Origin: Seison nebaliae
Lineage: Eukaryota > Rotifera > Pararotatoria > Seisonacea > Seisonidae
Direction: 5' to 3'
Length of the DNA: 39,400 bases
NCBI GenBank assembly: GCA_023231475.1
Contig: JALJEE010001089.1
Coordinates: 1 to 39,400, forward strand
The translations under genes and the position numbers were made by a program. The stretch's first letter is position 1. Each line of letters begins with the position of its first letter. Shown piece after piece: positions 23,985 through 33,500 of this stretch. The notes beneath the pieces are model-generated. The model was not told the DNA's origin, did no database searches, and was given only the letters and a program-made list of their open reading frames with translations.

Positions 23985-25275
23985 TTATCTATGGTTCACA
24001 TTCTTCGTATAATCTTCAATAATAGTGTCTTGATCTCCATCTTCTTCGAACGGAGTGGACATTGACAAGTAGACCCAGTTCATTCGGCCCACCAACCTTA
24101 CGATGACTTCATGGTCGATATGTACATGACTGTCTTACCTATTATACTACATCCAACAAATATCACATGCACAATAATCATTGTACATACACCTCAAAAT
24201 AACGACATCTATTCATCTTACTCGCCTTCACTGTTACACATACAAGAATTACGTAATGATATGGTCAAACTCAATTTTTTGTATAAAAACCAACACGTGG
24301 AAATTAAGGAGAGAACGTAAGCATTGTTAAAGTATACGTCATAAATGTTAATAAAAAATTCTCCTATCATATAGACACATCAGAGACCGATCACGAGATG
24401 TAGAAATTATATAGAGTAGAAGTGGACATGGAGTAAATTCTCTCCAAAATAAAGTATTAGGATCATCGTTTTTACTAACAAGTTTTCAATGTTTTTGATC
24501 ACAACTCTTAAATAAAAATGCATATTCATTTCAATATATTTCTTCTAATCTAATCTCTACCAAGATCTTATTCAATTGATCTTTGTCGAACTGATCTCGA
24601 ATGATCATGGAAGTTAACTATTGGATTTTTATTACCGGATGAATTTTTGGTAGAAACTAACAAAGTTTAAATTGTACTTATGAAATGATTTGTAGGATAA
24701 TATCAGAACAAAATTATTTAACAAATGACGAATAACTAGTTGACTTGGACTTCTCCCAATAGGAGAAAGAGAAAGATATTAATATTGGGAGACTAACATG
24801 AAAATTGAATGAAATTGAATCTTCTTCTTTAGGCGATGTGAAGAGAACAATATAATTCGAATATTTCATCTTAAATATCATAATATGTCTCCCTCAATCA
24901 TTGGTAATTAAAAGAGAACAGTTTTGTTAGATTGACCTTTCCATCCACGATTTTTCATTTGTTGAGCTTATCTTACGAAGGGTAGACTTCGTTCCATCAA
25001 TTCCAAAGACACTAAATTAAAGAAAGTTGTTTTTCTCCTACAAACTACTCACCAATACACTAGAGAAGGGCGATGAGACGCTATTTGAACGAAATGAACT
25101 TTCTTCTCATTTCGAAAATTTGAATTTTTCCTTTCTCTTTAGTTTGTCTCACCTGAGAGTTAACACGAAGCAAGTGATGGATTTGAATGATATTATGACA
25201 ACATTCTGGTTTTGTCTTCAAAAGTTTTTCGAGTTTTTGAAGAAGCTGAAGATCCTTGCTTTCCTCATTCAACAT
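23985..25275 (-). CDS. Tentative multi-exon gene, function unknown
   Basis: Four exons join in phase: 25153-25275 (MLNEESKDLQLLQKLEKLL...), 25053-25102 (KVHFVQIASHRPSLVY), 24937-25011 (VFGIDGTKSTLRKISS) and 24798-24888 (HIMIFKMKYSNYIVLF, SPKEEDSISFNFH); introns are 50, 41 and 48 nt. Further exon-like segments follow less surely (a segment with ENFLLTFMTYTLTML near 24330-24360), and a final one at 23985-24129 reads GRMNWVYLSMSTPFEEDG and ends at TAA. The first exon is a charged helix. The FLLTFMTYT piece recalls the REM region of Ras exchange factors, but that is weak. Against it: three of its donors (GTGAGA, GTGAGT, GTCAAT) are unlike the GTT donors of the secure genes, and exon 1 is antisense to the proposed first exon of the 5-phosphatase gene. 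Only one of the two can be right unless the genes overlap. Confidence 0.3.
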
Positions 25276-26590
25276 TTCGCCATAGGTGACATACCATCAA
25301 TTGAACATAGTTATTCTTTAACTTCTCTCTCTTTTCCAGTTCCTTTTTTTTCCGGATAGATGGCGAAAGAAACAGTAAATTAAATGTGTGGATCAGTACG
25401 TTTAACATCGACTCAGCCAGTTGTTGTGCTACGAAAGAAAATGAAGTATTAAGATGGTTTGATAAAATCTCTCCGAAAGAAGATCTGATAGTGATAGGTG
25501 TGATTTTCTTTTTTTCTGTTGTTCCTTTACATTGTTCCATATAGGTCTACAAGAAGTTGCTACTCTCTCGTTTAGTACTTTTGTTGGTTTAGGTTTAGAA
25601 AAGGGAAGACAATGGTCGAAAAAGATCCATCGAATTCTCAACAAACATCTCTCAAGTTCAATCATTCATCATCTTATTGTTTTTTATCTCGTATGTTTTC
25701 TGTCAATCTTTTTTCGGCAATTGACAGATATTGATAACTCTTCAAATTCGTCGTATGAGTTAGTTGTTGCTCAACAACTTGTTGGCATATCTATTATAAT
25801 TTTCCAAAAATGTCACACTGAAACTAGTGGGAAGTTCATATCAAATTTTGATATAAAAAATGTTCAAATTATTTCAACTCCATTCGGTTTGGTGAACATG
25901 ATAGGCAATAAGGGTAACGTCGGAGTGCGAATGGAAATTAATGATTCGGTTTTTGGCTTTTTAACCATGCATTTACCATCAGGAATGGGTTATCGTAATG
26001 ATAGAACAAAAAAGTTCCATGAATCACTTAATGAGTTTTTTCGACTGACGAACAGTAGTTGGGAGGAAATGGATTGTTTATTCGCGATTGGTGATATGAA
26101 TTATCGATTAGCTGCACCTAAAATTTCACGAAGTACATTGCAATCGATTGCAGAAGAATTTGTAAGAATGGACAATTTCGAAAATAATTTAAGGCGAATA
26201 ACCAGATTATGCGTGGATAACGACGAATTGACAACTGAACGAAAAAATGATGATTTACTAAAATTATTCCAGGAAAAATTCATGATTTATTCTGGCGTTA
26301 ATTTGACTGCACCGAAACTCTTCCTCCCAACATACAAATATGAACGACGTCATTTATCGCAATTTGATTGTAAGAAAATGAGATTTCCTGCATGGTGTGA
26401 TCGAATTCTGTTTCATTCGAAACATCGTCTTCTCCAATTGACTGAATATGATTCCATACAACATATAACAATTTCAGATCATAAACCCGTTTTCGCCAAA
26501 TTCACATTTTCTCTCATCAACGATCAATCACATGAGAATGATGGAGAAGAATTTTGTACAGTCGATCTCCTAGAAATGAAATGTTCATAG
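25177..26590 (+). CDS. Inositol polyphosphate 5-phosphatase (catalytic domain)
   Basis: Exons 25360-25497, 25545-25655 and 25728-26590 are well supported; 25177-25285 is a possible first exon with an in-phase Met, giving about 406 residues. The enzyme removes the 5-phosphate of phosphoinositides or soluble inositol phosphates. IPPc motifs in order: VWISTFNID, GLQEV, MIGNKGNVGVRM, FLTMHLPSG, AIGDMNYRL (catalytic Asp/Asn), PTYKY, FPAWCDRILF and SDHKPV. The protein is little more than the catalytic domain; no RhoGAP, SH2, Sac1 or CAAX motif is seen (it ends LLEMKCS), so the subfamily stays open among OCRL/INPP5B, INPP5E/J and others. The 72-nt intron at 25656-25727 has no stop and keeps the frame; read through, it would add a false hydrophobic segment. 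Catalytic domain 0.9; first exon about 0.35. Confidence 0.85.
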
Positions 26591-26769
26591 AAAATCATAG
26601 ATTTAGATTGTAAATAAAAGAAAAATTTTAATTTTAACTTTATTCATTATCACAATTACATATTGTTCAAATGATGAGCGTCCGATTTCTTTCATTTTTG
26701 AGTCAGATTTATAATTTGAGTCGAATTATTCAATCATAGAATCGTCAACAAAAAGTGTAATTATTGGGA

Positions 26770-27474
26770 ATGGATCAATTAATTTTACTCTTTCTCTCAC
26801 CCAAATGCTATGGGAAATTTCGAATGGATCCAATGATTTATTTGATGGATATCGATTGTCTCAAACAGACAGTGAGCAAATGTCTCGGTTATGGAATCCT
26901 CATAATGTCTACCATCATCAAAGTTCCTCAAATTCTCAAGATGTTGACCAATAGAAGTGGTGCTGGTGTTAGTTTGATGAGTGAATTACTTTACATGATC
27001 AGTGTGTTCGGTACGTTGTCTTATGGATATATTAATCAATTTCCTATGAGTTCTTATGGAGATACATTTGCACTCCATTTTCAGACGGTGATCATTATGT
27101 TGCTGATCCTTTATTATGAGAAGAGAAGTCTTGCATCTTGCATCATCTTCTCTCTATTCAACTCAATTCTATTTTATGTGTTATTCACAAATCAATTCCC
27201 TCCACCACTTGCAACCCTTCTCCAATATATCAATATTCCAGTCATTGTCATGAGTAAATTGAATCAAATATTTCTCAATTATCAAAATCATTCAACTGGA
27301 CAATTATCCCTCATTACACAAACTTCATTACTTTTGGGATGTATCGCTCGTATTTTCACTTCAGTACAAGAAACGAATGATCTATCCATGCTACTCACAT
27401 ATGCTTTTAGTACTATCTTAAATTTTATATTATTTTATCAAATTTTCACTTATCCGAAATTGAAAGCAGAATAG
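26770..27474 (+). CDS. MPDU1: Mannose-P-dolichol utilization defect 1 protein (PQ-loop membrane protein)
   Basis: A single exon of 234 residues from the ATG at 26770 (human 247). MPDU1 is an ER multi-pass membrane protein needed for use of dolichol-linked mannose and glucose in N-glycan and GPI synthesis. The two repeats are clear: IIKVPQILKMLTNRSGAGVSL in the first and MSKLNQIFLNYQNHSTGQLSL in the second, followed by ARIFTSVQET, the family signature. The second PQ pair has become NQ. Hydrophobic stretches fit about seven membrane segments. It starts 180 bases after the 5-phosphatase stop on the same strand and converges with Dicer. Confidence 0.94.
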   Translation: MDQLILLFLSPKCYGKFRMDPMIYLMDIDCLKQTVSKCLGYGILIMSTIIKVPQILKMLTNRSGAGVSLMSELLYMISVFGTLSYGYINQFPMSSYGDTFALHFQTVIIMLLILYYEKRSLASCIIFSLFNSILFYVLFTNQFPPPLATLLQYINIPVIVMSKLNQIFLNYQNHSTGQLSLITQTSLLLGCIARIFTSVQETNDLSMLLTYAFSTILNFILFYQIFTYPKLKAE

Positions 27475-27594
27475 AAAAGAGGAGATTTGCTTTCCATTCG
27501 TTTTCTTTCGTAAATATTAAGATTAGTTTCTAATAAAATCTTACAAAATATTTGATGAAATCTTATAAAACATACGTTTAGAAATACGAATTCT

Positions 27595-30500
27595 TTAATT
27601 TTTCTTATCATTCTTCATTCGATTGAGATAACTTTTCATCGGATTATCTTTTGGACTATTCGAACAATTTTTTTGTTGAGAATAGGCAGTGAATTGTCTC
27701 CAACGCTTTATTGTTAATTTGGCCGCATTCGTTTTAGCCAAACGACCGTTTCTTCCAATTCCAACGAACATTATTGTAGAACGATGAGCACCACAAAATC
27801 GAGCGAATGCTGAATGATTAACATGTGCAAATACTTTTATTTTATTATGAGATGCCATTAATGGTCGACTGAAACGAACACAATCAGGTAAACTTTCGAT
27901 CAATTCTCTCACTGGAAACTTCGGAACATTCTCGCAAAAATTTTCTAAAAAAATAAATGAAGATAATTTAATTAAGGAAAATATGTAACGTATTTGACTT
28001 TTCATCATTCGATAATAAATCTTCCACACTAATTCTGCATTCCTTCCACTGTCAATAAAAATCGCACCGGCTACACTCTCAAAAATATCACCCAAACATT
28101 TCGGTACTTCCAGATATTCTTTCTCTTCGATTAAGTTCGTTGAAATTTCATTGTTCTGTTCGAATTCCCTTAATTTTTTCATATCCATCGAATTATCATC
28201 GAAGTTATTTGAATTAATTATATCATTTTCATCTTGATCAACTATTCCCGATGAGAAATCCAATAGATCGTCAATATCGAGACAAAGATCGTCATCATAT
28301 TTATGACGAAAACGTTCAATGAATGCATCGATAGATTTAATGATCGACAAGTTCTGATGAATAAGATATCGATGAAAGTCATATTTACAACTAATAAAAG
28401 CGAAGATTGTGTTGTTGACAAGAGCGGAACGAAGATCTGTAATTTCACCAGGATTTCGAAATTTGTGATCATGGAATATGTGTTCGGTAATAACGAAATC
28501 TAGAACAGCATCGCCTAGTAATTCGAGTCGTTGATAAGAGTCAGTGGCAGAAGAAAGAAAGCTGGCACTTGAATGAGTGAATGCTTCAATCAATAATGAT
28601 TTATTATTAAATCGATAAGATAATCGATTTTCAAATAGATGAATATTCTTCAATTGTTCTTCAAATAAACGAGAAGCGCTGAGAATGTCTGGTATGAATT
28701 GTTCCGTTGACGAATATAATTCAATGGGAGATTCGTTCAATTTCACATATATATTCTTTTGAGAATCATCTTCTATTTGTATTTCATTAAAATCGAAATT
28801 TAATCCAAACCATTTCATCACTTTCAACGTTTTCTTCATCCCTAATTCTATTAATGATGCCCCAATAATTGCTTCCACACAATCAGCAATTGACTTATCT
28901 GACAAATAATGTTCATTGATCATATCCATATCTCTTGTTTCGTTCACTTTCATCTCATCTTCAAATCTCACTTTCCTTTTCTGTCCATCTTCTTTTTTTA
29001 AACTTGTCGGTTGGACGGCAGACTTGGTGTTGGAATAGTTCGATAAGAAAGTTTTCATTTGATTCGAAGAGAAAGTGGAAGTATCATCATCGATCAATTT
29101 CCTTTTTTTTTCTGTGAACATAGGCGGACACCAATTGACATAAGGATGAAATTCAGTAGATTGCATATAATTAGGAATATGTCTCCTTTTCCCTAAATAT
29201 GCGAGAGTTTGATTTGAAATCAATTTCGAGCGAAGCAATGAAAGAACTCCTTCATTCTCTCTAGGAAATTTCAAGAAGAGATAAATAGCTGAGGAGAATT
29301 TAAGGAAAGAATCACCTAATAATTCAACTCGTTCCAAATCGAAAGCATCACCAGCTGACCTTAATGTAAGTGCTTGAAGTAATTGACATGTAGTCAGAGT
29401 ACCATCAATGATATCATCTAAAGACTCATACCACTTATCATTCAATTCGTCATTATTTAGATCAATGAAACTTTTTTGTTTTAAATCAAAATCTTTCACA
29501 AGTAAATGTTTCATCGACAAACCCATCGATTTCTTTTCCAATCTGCTTTGTCCAATCGCATAATATTTTTCTATGGATTCCATAAAACGGAAATTTTTCA
29601 TTTCTTCGCCGATTCGATTTGGATCATAGACCAATTGAAGATTTATCTTTTCGTTGAAATGATGATCGGAAGATGAATGAAGAATTATCGATATTTCGTG
29701 AAACTTTATTTCATTCATTTCATTCGAATTTATTATTTCGTAATTTTCATTCGGATTTTTTCGGAATTCTTCTAAATTTTCATTAACTAATTTATAATTC
29801 ATTTTGAAGACGACTCTTCTCTTCTTTGCATTCTCATAAGCATCGATTGAACGACAGTGTCTCTTGAATGTGGATTGGAGATTATTCATTCGGTTTATTT
29901 GCAGCTCATTATTCTTTTCATCCATCAAATCATCACCATCCGTATATTCCATATCATCATCAAAATGATAATTTGATCCGAATTCCGAAACGGTAATCTC
30001 CTTCCAATTCTTCTCTAATATTTTCTCTTGTTCATTCATGTCAATGAGGAAAGAATATGACAAATTATCAAAATGATCATTAGATTGATCGATTAAATTC
30101 AATTTGTCAAATTCATCTTCCATTTGGAACTGTTTCTTCTTCGTAATTGCTTGGACAGAATTCGAAGGTTTAGTTGATGATTTTTTTGAATTACATCTAG
30201 AAAGTTCTACTGGAATTTGTTTCGGAAGTGTCATTTTATTCTGATAGTTCTGATTTAATGGTTCTGATAGATTTCGTGTTGATTGGGAACCAGATAAACT
30301 TTGATCTTTCTGATAAACTTGATGGAGATCATTCAATTCCATTTCATCGAGAACGAAAGCTTTATTTAATTGCGAATTTTTCCAATGTCCCTCGATCGAA
30401 CTAACTTCGTTTTCTTCCTCCGTCTTCTTTCTTTCACATTCGAACCAGATTGCATTACTCCAAACGGAAATTGATTTTACATCTTCATCGTTCTCTAATT

Positions 30501-33500
30501 CGTCAAGTCCATTAGAATTGAATTCATTGGAATTGAAATTCTTTGAATAATTCAGTCGAATATTCTCTTCATTTAACAAACTATTATCCGATTTGTTCTT
30601 ATAGAAATTGAGTAGAGATTCCAAATTATAATCTTCTTCCCCAATCCATTCATCTTCGCGATGTTGATCCCAATAGAAATAGAGATTATCTTTATTTTGT
30701 ATGTTGTGAGAAGGAGATTCATTTGAATAAATAAACAAATTTAATTCATATTTCAATTCTCTCGCTAATAGTAGAGATGTAATACGATGGAAGATTGACG
30801 AGAATTCCAATGTGGATCGCCAAATCTCTCCATGTAGTGGATGAACTGCAACTAATTCAGGAACGAAATGAATTTGTTGAGAATGATGATTATTTGAGGG
30901 AGTGAGTGATAACAACTGCTTATCCAATAATTCGATGACACATTTGACAATTGGAATATTCTCTTCTAATTCAATTAAATCATTCTCATTCAAACCTCTC
31001 TCCATCAACAACGATTCAATACGACAAGAAAATAATCGATCGATTTCTTTCGTCACTTCATCAATAATTTCCTCATGATTAATATACATCGAATGAATAA
31101 TATATCTCCATAATTTATTATAAATAATATGCACAACTATTTCTTTAGTACTACTCACATCTTCTTCTTCAAATTTCATCAAAAGTGACATAATATACAT
31201 GATGAGAGATAACAAAGACAATCTTCCGTTGTTAGATGGACGGAAATGTGAAAGAGCGAAAACTTTAGGTATATCATTTAAATATTTCTTCCGTTTCTTC
31301 ATTAGTTGACCTCGTTTAATTGTTGTTGAGAGATAGCGAGGAATCAATAAATTCATTCTCGATGATAACGTCTCCACAATTAACAAATTTTCTTTCGAGT
31401 GGAATTGCAACTGGCAACAATATTTCTTCTCAAAATAATCTTGATAACTTGAGAACAATTTACCTTTTGAAGGGAAAGATGAAGAAATTTTGAGGAATGG
31501 ATCAATTCCTGAAACGAAAAAATATTCAGGTTCTTCTCGATTCCTATAAGTAGGAGTAATGACGGAGTTTGAGAATTGTTCCAAATTCAATTCATTTCGT
31601 GACCGATTCATTTCAATGTCAAAAATGGACAAATGTCGATTATTCCAAATGGAATTTATTTGGTCCCAATCAATCTCGTTCATTTTCAACGGAATCACCA
31701 AACTGAACGATTGACTACAACGAATATCATATTGGACATTTGAAACATTTTCACCAAATTTGAGAATGTTGTTAAAGAGATAAGAATGGAAATAGAGAAT
31801 TTTCTTGATTTCAAATAAGTTAAATTGATAAAATTCTTTATTATTCAATAGACTCAAATCGATAAACTCTTCACCATTCCGAGTAAAAATTGCAAATTTG
31901 GGAAATGGTAATTTGATGCGTTCCAAACTAATAATTCCTAATGATGACGAACGTTCTTTCCTACTATAACTACGGAAAAGATTTGACAACAAATCTGTAA
32001 TGACTCGAATATCTTCATTGGATGTTGCATGAAAAATATTATATAAAAACGATTCCATTCGTTGTTGATATTTGGTAAGAATGGATTTTTCAGATCGTAC
32101 GTTAATTTGATAGATAAAAAACTTTTGAGGAAAAATTTCATTTTTCGTACAATTCATTATTGTAGAAATTTCATTTAACTTCATCGATAAATCATCATTA
32201 ACTTGGAAGACTTTAGGAACATTTTTACGGAAAATGTTACTATCGTTGTTGTTGTTGGTTGTTGATGGTTGTATTGCGAAATATGTTTGTAACATATAAT
32301 TATCGGAATTAGTTGTTAATAAATGTTTATTCTTTATTTTCTCCTCCAATTCTTCCACCAATTCTTTAGTTAATAATTTTCGAATATTCTTCAAATAAAT
32401 TTGATATTTAGTAGAGGGAAGGGATCTATTCCAACCAATTTCATCCATATTCAATTGATCATGTTCATTCAAATAAAACAAGACGAATTGAATAAGATAA
32501 TCATTAGGAACAACCAAATCTTGTGGCAGTCTCATTATGAAAAATTTGTGAAATTTGGAATTGATCGGTAATTGCAAAAACCGATACTGATATTCCATTG
32601 ACCGATAAGTTTTGATGGTTGGAGATAATCGTGTAAATTGATCACTTGGCAAGAGCGAACAATAATAATTTAATAATTCATAAGAATTAGATGAATCATC
32701 AAAAAATTTTTGAAAAATTTCAAATCTTCTCGAATAATTTCCGAAGTTTTCTTTTTTAAAATTGATTTGATCGAATGGAATTGAAACGTATTGATCCTCA
32801 TTAATCTTCTTTCCATTCCAATGATGTAAGAGTTGACATATGGTATGCCAGTTGGTTAACTGGACACACTTTGTTCTGAGATCATTTCCAGATATTTCGT
32901 TAACGAAAATTTTGAGAGTTTTAGATTTGGATGGCTGTTGATAAAGAGAAAATATCTGATGAAATTGATGAAAAGTTTGAGGAGTGTCCATCAAATAAAT
33001 GTGTTGGAGAGAAAGATGATGATCATCTGTAAACAGATAATCCATTTCATTTGTATTTAATCCAGCACAAATCAAAATGTTGAGTTGCTTTTTTTTAAAT
33101 TGTTGGAGAATGAATTCTCGTTTCTCAATAAACTTCTTCGCGCTTTTCTTCGAAATGTTCAGTTGCAATTTTGTCGTTTTGTGAAACTTCTTCAAATTAT
33201 CCTCAAATGTACCAATTATTTTCTCATCTTCCATCATTTCCTGATTGAGGGGTATGGGAAGACTTGCTGATACTGTTGGATATTTATTATTTGCTTTAAT
33301 GGATTTGATTTGATTGAAAACGAAATTACATTTGAATGAGATAATTGAGGAGAATCTTCTATCCTTCGTCAAATATTGAATTAAATCAGATAACAATTGT
33401 GCTGATAATCGAGTTTGAATAAAGATCAATAATTGTTCACCTTTCTTCACATTTCCCAATTCGTGAATGAGATTTAATACTTTCGAAGTAATAAGGAAAT

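Noticed and set aside
25265-25665. Minus-strand frames of 78-91 codons
   Set aside because: Antisense to well-supported 5-phosphatase exons.
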